Positions 23,939 through 31,838 of a stretch of 32,465 bases of DNA are shown here, one piece after another. Positions within the stretch are counted from its first letter, which is position 1. The number at the start of each line of letters is the position of its first letter. Both the position numbers and the translations under genes were made by a program. Source of the stretch: Calditrichaceae bacterium (GTDB lineage Bacteria > Calditrichota > Calditrichia > RBG-13-44-9 > J075); the NCBI GenBank assembly GCA_013360445.1, contig JABWBP010000092.1:1-32465 (forward strand). Direction: 5' to 3'. Below the pieces are notes generated by a model. The model made no database searches. It saw only the letters and a program-made list of their open reading frames with translations, and was not told where the DNA came from.

Positions 23939-26332
23939 TTACTTCCTGACCACCAGTATTTTCCCCGCGGTATCCTGACCTTCTTCATTGGAGATCAGGA
24001 ACAGGTACACCCCGGTCGCCACGTATTTTCCTTCCTGGGTGCGACCGTCCCATTGCGCCATTGCTCCCTTGTTTTCATTGAAATTTTTGGGGTCCAGGGT
24101 GCGCACCAACTGCCCGTTCATGGTGAGAATCTTGACTTCGCTGCCGGGAGCCAGGTTGTAAAAAGTGAGCGGGGTGTTGGAGCCATCCCCCAAAATGAAG
24201 GGATTCGGCCCGACCTTAAGCTGGGCATAATCCTTGAAGGGGGAGGTAAAGGGATTGTTGCGAATGACGGCGATGCCGGAAACGCTTCCCATGTACACGT
24301 CGCCGGTAGCGTCATCCAAAAACACGCTGTGGATGACTTCCGAGGGGAGGCTTTCCACGAACACGTTCGCCCGCAGGGCCAATTGTTCCGGCGTGATGCT
24401 GCTATTGGGAGGCACAATGTCGATCCAACTGTTCGGATCGAAAGGCGAGCCGCTGGATTTCAGGATGCTGACCCCCCGGTCGGTGGCAAACCATTTATTA
24501 TTCCGGGAATCCACGAAAATGTCATTGATCTTCAAACCGATGGGCTGGTAGGTCTCCCGGAAATCATAAACCACCTGGTTCAGGATGGCGTTCAGGCCGG
24601 ATTTGGTGCCGACCCATACGTAGCCGTCCTGGTCCCCGGCAATGGCGGTGGTGGCATTGATTTTCAGGTTATCGCTCTCCTGGTACCGTTGGGGTCCCAA
24701 CAGGGTGTCGCCTTTCATGCGCACCTGAAACACCCCCTCGGTGGCGGAAATCCACAGGTCGCCGAAAGGATCCTGGGTAATTTTATTCAATTCATTTTTG
24801 CTGAAAGCGCCGGAAAAGTGCTTCCAGGAGTTAGGATTCAGCGCCCGCTCGTCAAAACGGTCCGCCTTGTACTCGATGAGCGGGGCAAGAGTGGACGCTG
24901 CGTAATTCAACACCCAGATGGATTGCCGCAGGGGATCGAAGTCGATATCCGTTATCACCGTATAATCCACCGTGGAGACCACCGGGTAAACGATGGTTTG
25001 CAGTTCCGGGGCAGTTTGCACCGTTACCGTGTCTTCCCCTTCCACGGAGCTGATCCACACCTGGCCGGGATCGGTCAGGTTATTGATCGGGTGAATATTC
25101 ATGTCCTTGTCGAAGACCACCACCCCGCCGCCCCAGGAGCCGACCCAGATGTTCTGCCCGGCGTCCTCGAAGATGGGATTGCTGGAATTAAAGTTATAAT
25201 AGCGGTTATTATTTCCCCCGGTGAAGTAATAATTCTGCCACCCGCGAGTAGTCTGCACAAAAAGGCCTTTGACTTTTTCATCCCCCAGGATGCCGCCGGT
25301 GCACCAGAGTTGGCGGCGGCTGTCCATGTACACTTCCCCGGTATAGTTGTCCAGCGGGCCGTCGATTAACAATTGCCGCGATTGGGTGAGATTGTAAAGC
25401 CCTCTTTTCACGGTAGAGACCCAGATGTCTGCCCCGGCGGCAATGGAGAGGTCGGTAATATCGGCCGTGGTGAGGGTGAATAACCGTTCAAACTGGTTGT
25501 TTTGGAGCCGGTAAACCCGGCGGGGATCCGCTACATAAACCGCCCCGTTGCGCACCGCGACTTCGGTCAACCCTTGCACTAACAAACCGGCAATGATGTT
25601 GGTAAAGGTGTTGAAATCATAGACCGACAACCCCCGGTTGGTGGCCAGGTAGAGCGCCGCCGGCGTTTCGGTTTTGGCAATGTCTGTGATCGTGTTGCCC
25701 GGCAGCCCGTGGAGAGTGGTTTGCAGGCGCCAGTTGGAAGCGGCGTAGAGGTTATATTTCAGAAAATTGGCCGGGGCGCTCAGCAACCCGGCGTCATTCG
25801 CCAGCCAGATGCGGCCGTTGGCGTATTCGATAGCCCGGAAATCCCCCAGCGCAACGCCAAAGGATTGGTAGGATTCACGAAATTGGTATTTCTGTTTTTG
25901 CGAGTCATACAGGTAAGCGGAAACAAAATTTTTAGAAAGCACCCACAGGGTGTCTTCGATGGCGGCAATGTCGATAATTTCCGTGCCTTTCAAATTTTCA
26001 TCGTTGCTCACGCTGCGCTCGCCGGGGTTCAAAAAAGAGAGGTTTCCACTGAGAGAGCCGAGGATCGCCAGGCCTCCTTTGCCCCGGGCGGCGGCATTCA
26101 GGTAATGATCATAAATGCCGTCCGCACAGGTGAAGGTGTGGCTCTGGTTCCCGGCCAGGTCGTAGATCAACAATCCCCCGCTGGTTGCGGCAATGATGGT
26201 ATCATTTTCCACCCAAAACTGCGACGCGGTATTCAAGTGGGTGATGACCTCCAGACGAAGATCGGCTTGCTGAGAGAAAGCGGCGCCGGCAGACAGCAGC
26301 GCCCAAAAACTTATCCGAAAAAAGGTTCGCAT
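23939..26332 (-). CDS. PorZ-like beta-propeller protein with T9SS-type sorting domain
   Basis: 797 residues. The start at 26332 has GAGG six bases upstream; an ATG two codons earlier is adjacent to it. A signal peptide ends near AAFSQQ. Two-component-regulator-type propeller blades follow, recognised by repeated D-x-x-G-x-IW/LWV...GL units such as GRIWLANDAGLLS, ALYLATNRGLSVYD, DIWVSTVKRGLYN, GDLWISATEGVFQ and GYVWVGTKSGLNA. The last ~90 residues are FlgD-like (LKVGPNPFILG, VKILTMNGQLVRTL, GVYLFLI, KILVVRK). In Bacteroidota, PorZ with this layout sits on the surface and serves T9SS attachment. Here the role is inferred. No other T9SS core gene is in the window. Confidence 0.83.
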   Translation of the reverse strand: MRTFFRISFWALLSAGAAFSQQADLRLEVITHLNTASQFWVENDTIIAATSGGLLIYDLAGNQSHTFTCADGIYDHYLNAAARGKGGLAILGSLSGNLSFLNPGERSVSNDENLKGTEIIDIAAIEDTLWVLSKNFVSAYLYDSQKQKYQFRESYQSFGVALGDFRAIEYANGRIWLANDAGLLSAPANFLKYNLYAASNWRLQTTLHGLPGNTITDIAKTETPAALYLATNRGLSVYDFNTFTNIIAGLLVQGLTEVAVRNGAVYVADPRRVYRLQNNQFERLFTLTTADITDLSIAAGADIWVSTVKRGLYNLTQSRQLLIDGPLDNYTGEVYMDSRRQLWCTGGILGDEKVKGLFVQTTRGWQNYYFTGGNNNRYYNFNSSNPIFEDAGQNIWVGSWGGGVVVFDKDMNIHPINNLTDPGQVWISSVEGEDTVTVQTAPELQTIVYPVVSTVDYTVITDIDFDPLRQSIWVLNYAASTLAPLIEYKADRFDERALNPNSWKHFSGAFSKNELNKITQDPFGDLWISATEGVFQVRMKGDTLLGPQRYQESDNLKINATTAIAGDQDGYVWVGTKSGLNAILNQVVYDFRETYQPIGLKINDIFVDSRNNKWFATDRGVSILKSSGSPFDPNSWIDIVPPNSSITPEQLALRANVFVESLPSEVIHSVFLDDATGDVYMGSVSGIAVIRNNPFTSPFKDYAQLKVGPNPFILGDGSNTPLTFYNLAPGSEVKILTMNGQLVRTLDPKNFNENKGAMAQWDGRTQEGKYVATGVYLFLISNEEGQDTAGKILVVRK

Positions 26333-26659
26333 AATCATCCTCAGTTATGCTGAAAAACCGCCTGGCCTGCCAGGCTTTGATTATGGCGCATTGCCGGGGA
26401 GCAGGCGCCTTTCCTGTACTGAACGAATTCGACAGCCGGTAAATAATATAAATAGTTCCCCGGCGACTCAAGAAATTTAATTTTTCGGTAACTATTCAGG
26501 TTTTTTGCCACAGAGTTCACAGAGAGCACAGAGATATGGAAAAGTGCGTTAAACAAACCCCTTTATTAGAAAAAAATGTTCCATATATAATGATTCTGAG
26601 AGTCTTAAATTCTTTCTCTGTGACCTCTGTGGCTGAATAGTAACATTTTTCGATCCTGT
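26333..26659. other. Intergenic region dominated by one palindrome; no gene seen
   Basis: 327 bases between the PorZ-like gene and ribH. About half is the CACAGAG element (26488-26644). The remaining AT-rich part presumably holds the propeller gene's promoter, but no clear -35/-10 pair was found. Confidence 0.5.
26488..26644. repeat. CACAGAG-word imperfect palindrome, copy 3 (most complete)
   Basis: Left: GTAACTATTCAG (26488-26499), then GCCACAGAG, TTCACAGAG, AGCACAGAG (26507-26533). Right: CTCTGTGACCTCTGTGGCTG then AATAGTAAC (26616-26644), complementary to the left including the outer GTTACTATTCAG tail. Spacer about 80 bases, AT-rich. The right tail is identical to that at 12966-12979. Confidence 0.8.
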
Positions 26660-27124
26660 TTACATTTTTTGCAGCAAACTGACCATTTCAATGGCGGAAA
26701 GAGCGGCGTCCCAGCCCTTGTTGCCCGATTTCGTTCCCGCCCGCTCGATCGCCTGCTCGATGGTGTTGGTGGTCAGGATTCCGAAAATGGCCGGGATTCC
26801 GGTTTTCAGGGCCACGTTGGCGACGCCTTTAGAGACCGCGGAGGCGATGTACTCGAAATGCGGGGTGGCCCCGCGGATGACCGCGCCTAAGCAAATGACC
26901 GCATCGAATTTCCCGCTTTCCGCGGCCTTTTGCGCCGCCAGGGGAACTTCGAAGGAGCCGGGAACCCAGTAAATGGTTATATTTTCCTGCTGCGCCTGGT
27001 GGCGGTAGAGGCAATCCAGCGCCCCTTCTAAAAGATTCGAGCATACAAACTGGTTGAATCGCCCGACAATGATGGCAAATTTCGCGCTTTCCGCGTTCAA
27101 TACCCCCTGAATATGTTCAGGCAT
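26660..27124 (-). CDS. ribH: 6,7-dimethyl-8-ribityllumazine synthase
   Basis: 154 residues, standard length. Condenses 5-amino-6-ribitylaminouracil with 3,4-dihydroxy-2-butanone 4-phosphate. Diagnostic pieces: [16 protein letters not shown] with the ring-stacking Phe, [12 protein letters not shown], and [17 protein letters not shown] with the general base His89. AGGAG lies upstream of the ATG. Last gene of the rib operon, separated from ribBA by 199 bases that hold a TAGTGTTT palindrome. Confidence 0.96.
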   Translation of the reverse strand: MPEHIQGVLNAESAKFAIIVGRFNQFVCSNLLEGALDCLYRHQAQQENITIYWVPGSFEVPLAAQKAAESGKFDAVICLGAVIRGATPHFEYIASAVSKGVANVALKTGIPAIFGILTTNTIEQAIERAGTKSGNKGWDAALSAIEMVSLLQKM

Positions 27125-27198
27125 CTCTATCGCTCCTCTGGTGAAAAAAGTTTACGGATTTATCCCGCCGGAAAAAAGCGGAGAATTCGGTAGAAATA

Positions 27199-27317
27199 CA
27201 GTGCTCAAGTGTTCCGGTGTTTTAGTGTTATAGTTTTTCATTACCCTGGCGCTATCATACCCTGCGCTCATCACTAAAACACTAAAACACCTGAACACCA
27301 TAACACTCGAACACCCC
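27199..27317. repeat. TAGTGTTT 8-nt word palindrome, copy 2
   Basis: Left GTGCTCAAGTGTTCCGGTG then TTTTAGTGTTATAG (27201-27233); right CACTAAAACACTAAAACAC, then TGAACACCATAACAC and TCGAACACC (27272-27315). TGAACACCATAACAC is identical to 16127-16141. It lies inside the rib operon, between ribBA and ribH, seven bases past the ribBA stop. Confidence 0.85.
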
Positions 27318-27323
27318 TATTCC

Positions 27324-28571
27324 TCAGCGCTTCCGGTAGCCGTGGAAAATGTGCCCCAATTTATCCCGTTTGGTGCGCAGGTATTTTTCGTTGATCGGGT
27401 TCGCCTCCATCACCAGGGGAACCCGCTCCGCCACCTCGATGCCGTGCTCGATCAATCCCTGCACTTTGCCGGGATTGTTGGTCATCAAGCGCACCCTGCG
27501 AATGCCCAAATCTTTAATGACCTGGGCGGCGAACCAGTATTCCCGCAGGTCGGCTTTGAAGCCCAGCGCTTCGTTGGCTTCCACGGTATCTTTGCCTTCG
27601 TCTTGCAGCCGGTATGCGAGAATCTTGTTTGCCAGCCCGATTCCCCGCCCTTCCTGGCGGAGGTAGAGAACCACGCCCCGCCCGGCTTCTTCTACCCGCT
27701 GCAAGGCGCTGTGCAGTTGATCGCCGCAATCGCAGCGCAGGGATCCGAGGGTATCGCCGGTCAAACATTCCGAATGAATGCGCAGCAGCACCGGTTCCTC
27801 CCCGGCCAGGCTCCCTTTCACCAGGGCCAGGTGGTGCTCGGCGGGATTCAGCACGCTCTCATAGAGATGCAGGCGGAAATCGCCGTAGGCGCTGGGCAGG
27901 TGCACGTCGGCCACTTTTTTGACCAGTTTTTCGCTGCGGTAGCGATGGTTGATCAAATCGCCCACACTGGCGACCTTCAGGTTGAATTTCGCTGCCATTT
28001 CTAATAACCTGGGCAGCCGCGCCATACTGCCGTCGTCATCCAGGATCTCACACAACACTCCTGACGGTCTCAAGCCGGCCGCCCGGGCCAGGTCGATGAC
28101 CGCTTCGGTGTGGCCGGGACGCCCCAGCACCCCGTGGGCATGGGCGATCAATGGAAAAATATGCCCGGGGCGGGCCAGGTCTTCCGGCCGGGTTTCCGGC
28201 GCGGCCAAAACCCGGATGGTTTCCGCGCGGTCGAAGGCGGAAATGCCGGTAGAAGTGCGTTGCTTCGCATCCACGCTGACGGTGAAAGCAGTGCCCAACA
28301 ATGCGGTATTGCTATCGACCATAGAGGCCAACCTCAACTCCCGGGCGCGTTCCCCGGTAAGCGCCAGGCAGATCAGCCCCCGCCCGTGCGCGGCCATGAA
28401 ATTGATCGCCTCCGGGGTGGCATACTCCGCCGCAATGACCAGGTCGCCTTCGTTTTCCCGCTCTTCGTCGTCGATCAAAATGAGCATTTCCCCGCGCCGG
28501 AACGCTTCTACCGCCGCTTCGATGCCCACAAACCGGGCGGTAAGTTCCGGGGGATTATATGAATCATTCAT
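27324..28571 (-). CDS. ribBA: Bifunctional DHBP synthase / GTP cyclohydrolase II
   Basis: 415 residues from ATG 28571 (AGGAG nine bases upstream). The N-terminal half (1-~205) makes 3,4-dihydroxy-2-butanone 4-phosphate from ribulose 5-phosphate and keeps DDEERENEGDLV (34-45), HGRGLICLAL and PGHTEAVIDLARAAGL. The C-terminal half opens GTP: RIHSECLTGDTLGSLRCDC gives the zinc cysteines (269, 280, 282), and LRQEGRGIGL the catalytic loop. Both halves look functional. It is preceded by a 75-bp palindrome that overlaps the ribE stop. Confidence 0.96.
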   Translation of the reverse strand: MNDSYNPPELTARFVGIEAAVEAFRRGEMLILIDDEERENEGDLVIAAEYATPEAINFMAAHGRGLICLALTGERARELRLASMVDSNTALLGTAFTVSVDAKQRTSTGISAFDRAETIRVLAAPETRPEDLARPGHIFPLIAHAHGVLGRPGHTEAVIDLARAAGLRPSGVLCEILDDDGSMARLPRLLEMAAKFNLKVASVGDLINHRYRSEKLVKKVADVHLPSAYGDFRLHLYESVLNPAEHHLALVKGSLAGEEPVLLRIHSECLTGDTLGSLRCDCGDQLHSALQRVEEAGRGVVLYLRQEGRGIGLANKILAYRLQDEGKDTVEANEALGFKADLREYWFAAQVIKDLGIRRVRLMTNNPGKVQGLIEHGIEVAERVPLVMEANPINEKYLRTKRDKLGHIFHGYRKR

Positions 28572-28595
28572 GAATGCAACTCCTGGTTTTTTCCT

Positions 28596-28670
28596 GTGAA
28601 ACGAAAAACGTAATGCGTGAAACGTAAAACGTAATTTTTTACGCAATACGCATTACGAATTACGCATTAC
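28596..28670. repeat. ACGTAAT/GCGTGAA-word palindrome overlapping the ribE 3' end
   Basis: Left GTGAAACGAAAAACGTAATG, CGTGAAACGTAAAACGTAAT (28596-28634); right TTTTACGCAATACGCATTAC, GAATTACGCATTAC (28637-28670). A nearly loopless hairpin. Its right end encodes the last five residues (VMRNS) and the stop of ribE. Confidence 0.8.
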
Positions 28671-29252
28671 CTCCATCAACTTCTCGAGGTACTTCGCAAT
28701 CATATCTACTTCGATATTGACTGCCTCTCCCACCTGCTTGAATTGAAGGTTGGTGGCTTTGGCGGTATGGGGAATGATATTGATCCCCACCCGGTTGCTG
28801 TTCAGGGAGGCCACGGTCAGGCTGATGCCTTCGATGGCGATGGAGCCTTCCGGGATAATGTAGCGCATCAGATGCGGGGGAATCTCTACTTCTAAGAACC
28901 AGTTTTCTCCCCGGGGATACCATTGGGTGATTCTGCCGGCGGCGTTTACGTGCCCCTGCACAAAATGGCCCCCGAATCGCCCTGCCGCGGACAGGGAGCG
29001 CTCTAAGTTGACCTGCCCGCCGATCTTCCAACTCCCGATGGTGGTCTTTTCCAGGGTTTCCCCCACGGCTTCCACGGCTAATTCTGTATCCCGGCGGCCT
29101 ACGATGGTCAAACAGGCCCCGTTCACTGCCAGGGAATCCCCGGTTTTCAAGTCCTGCAGAACCTCCTTAGCTTCTATAAACAGCCGCAGGCCCCCGGCTA
29201 TCGGTTCGATAGCGCTAATTCGGCCCAGCTCTTCGATGATTCCTGTAAACAT
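28653..29252 (-). CDS. ribE: Riboflavin synthase, alpha subunit
   Basis: 199 residues in two tandem lumazine-binding domains. Dismutates two dimethylribityllumazines to riboflavin. N-terminal MFTGIIEELG, then GDSLAVNGACLT and TLEKTTIG in the first domain; GGHFVQGHVNAAGRI, then SIAIEGISLTVAS in the second. GGAGAG is seven bases upstream of the ATG. The gene starts within ribD (55-base overlap). The last five codons come from a palindromic repeat, so the natural C-terminus has probably been replaced. Confidence 0.95.
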   Translation of the reverse strand: MFTGIIEELGRISAIEPIAGGLRLFIEAKEVLQDLKTGDSLAVNGACLTIVGRRDTELAVEAVGETLEKTTIGSWKIGGQVNLERSLSAAGRFGGHFVQGHVNAAGRITQWYPRGENWFLEVEIPPHLMRYIIPEGSIAIEGISLTVASLNSNRVGINIIPHTAKATNLQFKQVGEAVNIEVDMIAKYLEKLMEVMRNS

Positions 29253-30397
29253 GCCACACTCTCCGTCAAACTGCCAAAGGTTTCTTTGATATTGCGGTAT
29301 CCCCGCAACAACACCTGGTCGTTGATGGTTTCGATTTCGCTGCGCTGCAGGCGAATCGCCCCGGACATGCGCTCGATCCCCAGGTCTCCCACTGCCTCGA
29401 TGCCCCTGCCTAAAATGAGCGGGGCGATAAAAGCGGTGATCTTATCGAATAACCCCCGGGAAATAAATTCGGTGAAAATGCGGCTGCCCCCTTCCACCAA
29501 TACGGAGCTGATGCCCATCTCGCCTGAGTATTTCAGCGCCGCCAGGATATCCGGCCGGCCGCCGGCGTTGCTTTTCAGGGGAATTACGCGCACGTCCGCA
29601 TTGCCCGGAACTGCCGGGCGGTGGTTATCGTTGCGCGCCGCCGTAAAAACCAGGGTCTTTTCCCGGAATTGATCCCGGAACACCTCGCTGTGCAGCGGTA
29701 GGTCCCCGTTTCCGGCCAGGATGATCCGCCAGGGCTGGCGAGCCGCGGGAATGGGTTGATCGAGCGGGCGTACGGTCAGCCGGGGATTATCGATGCGCAG
29801 GGTGTTGGCCCCGATCAACACCGCGTCATATTCATGCCGGAGCCGGTGAACCCTTTCCCGGGCGGCCTCATCGCTGATCCAGCGGGAATCTCCTCCCGCC
29901 GCGGCGATGCGGCCGTCGAGGGTAAGCGCCATTTTCAAATTCACAAAAGGCAGGCGGGTTTGAATAAATTTGAAGTAAGCTTCATTCAGTTCCAGGGCTT
30001 CTTGCGCCAGCAAACCGGTCTCCACCTCGATGCCCGCCGCTCGAATCGCGGCGACGCCATTCCCGTTGACGTAGGGATTGGGATCGAGCGTGGAAAGGTA
30101 AAGCTTGCGGATTTTCTCGCGTACCAGGCGCTCGGTGCAGGGAGGGGTCTTTTTCCCGGGGATGGTATGGGAACAAGGCTCTAAGTTGCAATACATCTCC
30201 GCGCCTTCCACCGCTTCATGGGCCTGCTCGATGGCCATAACTTCCGCGTGTTTCTGGCCGAAGCGGGGATGATAACCCTCCCCGATAATCCGGTTATGCT
30301 TCACAATGACCGCCCCCACCATGGGGTTGGGAGAGGTGTGCCCGGCGCCGTAGCGGGCTAATTCCAGCGCCCGGGCCATAAATTCCACATGCTTCAC
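29198..30397 (-). CDS. ribD: Bifunctional riboflavin-specific deaminase / reductase
   Basis: 399 residues. The N-terminal deaminase domain has HAEVMA (His50, Glu52) and PCSHTIPGKKTPPC (Cys75, Cys87), the zinc site. The C-terminal reductase has DGRIAAAGGDSRWIS, DAVLIGANTLRIDNPRLTVR, VLVEGGSRIFTEF and a GRGIEAVGDLG loop. Start is GTG 30397 with AAAGGAG five bases upstream. The C-terminus runs ~25 residues beyond the usual end and overlaps ribE by 55 bases. First gene of the FMN-controlled operon. Confidence 0.95.
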   Translation of the reverse strand: MKHVEFMARALELARYGAGHTSPNPMVGAVIVKHNRIIGEGYHPRFGQKHAEVMAIEQAHEAVEGAEMYCNLEPCSHTIPGKKTPPCTERLVREKIRKLYLSTLDPNPYVNGNGVAAIRAAGIEVETGLLAQEALELNEAYFKFIQTRLPFVNLKMALTLDGRIAAAGGDSRWISDEAARERVHRLRHEYDAVLIGANTLRIDNPRLTVRPLDQPIPAARQPWRIILAGNGDLPLHSEVFRDQFREKTLVFTAARNDNHRPAVPGNADVRVIPLKSNAGGRPDILAALKYSGEMGISSVLVEGGSRIFTEFISRGLFDKITAFIAPLILGRGIEAVGDLGIERMSGAIRLQRSEIETINDQVLLRGYRNIKETFGSLTESVACLQESSKSWAELALSNR

Positions 30398-30568
30398 ACA
30401 AACTCCTTTGAAAACCGGGAACCGGGTTTCCGGAAACTTCCAGGGATCGGAAATGTAGTCGGCGCCCGGCTCCTGATCCTTAAAATTCTGTCTTCGGGGA
30501 ATAAAAGGGAGAGAATGAAAAAGCGCTTTGCACGCGGTTACAACCGGGCGGAGTAATCCCCACCCGCC

Positions 30569-30718
30569 GATCTTCTCCCATCCGGACTATACCGTCGGCG
30601 CCGGAATTTCACCGGCTCAGCCCCGTGCTGCCGGGGGTCGCGGACTTTCACCGCCGGTCAGGAATTTCCCGGCCGTTCACTTTTTTAGAGACGCCGGGAT
30701 CACCTTGCCCCGAAGATC
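30569..30718 (-). ncRNA. FMN riboswitch (RFN element)
   Basis: The classical RFN core reads clearly on the minus strand. P1 is GATCTTC (30712-30718) with GAAGATC (30569-30575). Between them lie GGGGCAAGGTGA, CTGACCGGCGGTGAAAGTCC, GAGCCGGTGAAATTCCGG and GACGGTATAGTCCGGATGG. It binds FMN and represses the downstream rib operon. The 171-base stretch to ribD includes a weak hairpin GCGTGCAAAGCGC followed by UUUUU (30518-30535) and a CCGG hairpin (30415-30433). Which of them executes control is unclear. Confidence 0.97.
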
Positions 30719-30725
30719 ACCGGCA

Positions 30726-30754
30726 AATATAGGCTGAGGGGGTGGGGCTGTCAA
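30726..30754 (-). promoter_or_regulatory. Sigma-70 promoter of the rib operon
   Basis: On the minus strand TTGACA (30749-30754), a 17-base spacer, then TATATT (30726-30731). Transcription would start about 7 bases on, at the first base of riboswitch P1, which supports both calls. Confidence 0.88.
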
Positions 30755-30932
30755 GCGGTTTCACAGATTGAAAATTTAAGAATTTTAACTTTACAATCCC
30801 ATTTTCATCCATTATCATATAAACTCTAAATAGCGAAAAAGCTTTTTCTTTGGAATTATTTCCGCGGAAACATCTCGTTGATACACTTCATCCATTTCAA
30901 TCTCCACAAAATTCAAGTAGGAGAAATCGCTT

Positions 30933-31697
30933 ATGAGCCTGCTTCGATACTTGATGGTAGTGATTTTGGCGCTTCTTTTGATTGGCGGGGAAACATTCTC
31001 TCGGGAAGGACAATCCCGCTCCACAGAATCGGCCTTTGAAGTGCCGGTTACAGTCAGCGATGGAACGAACACCCAAATGTTGACGATTGCGGTCAATCCC
31101 CTGGGAACCCCGGGATTCGACCCGGGGCTGGACGTTCTGGCTCCCCCGCCGCCGCCCGCCGGCGGTTTCGATGCCCGCCTCACCTGGCTGGGCGAAGCCT
31201 ATTTTAAAGACGTGCGCAGCGACGCAGCGGCGGCGGATACTTTCGTGATCACCTATGCCGCGGAAACGGATACCCAGGGGGTGCCGGTGGGTCCCATTGT
31301 GTTGAGCTGGGATAATTCCGTTCTGCCCGCCCTGGGATGCTTCCGCATCACCGATAATCTCTCCGGGGCGCTGTTTTCCTTAGACATGGCAACTACCGGC
31401 AATTTGGCGGCCGGCTCCAACCCGGTGTTGAACGCCGGCATCCGGATTTTGCTGACTTACCCGGAGATCTTCGGCGACGTGAGCGATGATGGCCTGGCCA
31501 ATTCCACCGACGCCCTGGTGGTTCTTTCCTATGACGCCGGGTTCGCGGTGCCGCAGCAGTTTCTGGAGCGCATCAACGCCGGGATTGGCGACGTGAATTC
31601 CGACGGGGTTACCAACTCCACCGATGCGCTGATCATTCTTTCCTATGACGCCGGATTCCCGGTTCCTTTCCCGATCGGGCAGCTTATCTGCCCGTGA
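30933..31697 (+). CDS. Secreted protein with C-terminal dockerin repeats
   Basis: 254 residues, AGGAG nine bases before the ATG. A signal peptide covers ~1-23. The central region (~30-175) is a beta-rich domain with a proline run (APPPPP) and no recognised fold. The C-terminus holds two type I dockerin repeats: GDVSDDGLANSTDALVVLSY (~181-200) and GDVNSDGVTNSTDALIILSY (~219-238). The calcium-loop residues D1, N/S3, D5 and D12 are in place, each followed by DAGFxVP. Dockerins bind cohesin domains; the next gene encodes a cohesin-like domain. The stop codon overlaps the start of the GCGCATG palindrome. Confidence 0.85.
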   Translation: MSLLRYLMVVILALLLIGGETFSREGQSRSTESAFEVPVTVSDGTNTQMLTIAVNPLGTPGFDPGLDVLAPPPPPAGGFDARLTWLGEAYFKDVRSDAAAADTFVITYAAETDTQGVPVGPIVLSWDNSVLPALGCFRITDNLSGALFSLDMATTGNLAAGSNPVLNAGIRILLTYPEIFGDVSDDGLANSTDALVVLSYDAGFAVPQQFLERINAGIGDVNSDGVTNSTDALIILSYDAGFPVPFPIGQLICP

Positions 31698-31799
31698 GCG
31701 CATGGGGCATAGCGCATAGTGCAGAGCGCATGGCGCGAGTGGAGAGCTAAAAGTAATGAGCGCTGTACTCCACGCCATATACGCTATGCTCCATGCGAG
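31696..31799. repeat. GCGCATG-word palindrome
   Basis: Left GAGCGCATGGGGCATAGCGC, ATAGTGCAGAGCGCATGGCG (31696-31735); right ACGCCATATACGCTATGCTC, CATGCGAG (31772-31799). Imperfect hairpin with a short central segment, beginning inside the stop codon of the dockerin gene. Confidence 0.78.
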
Positions 31800-31838
31800 T
31801 TATTCTCTTTAAACCTTATCAAAACAGGAGGTAGTCTG

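Noticed and set aside
23552-25369. 605-codon plus-strand open frame
   Set aside because: Lies antisense to the propeller and TMTC-like genes, spans their intergenic palindrome, has no ribosome site and no recognisable domain; a shadow of GC-biased codons.
28572-28646. N-terminal extension of RibBA
   Set aside because: It is made of palindrome words (KKLRFTFHALRF); the family start is at 28571 with AGGAG upstream.
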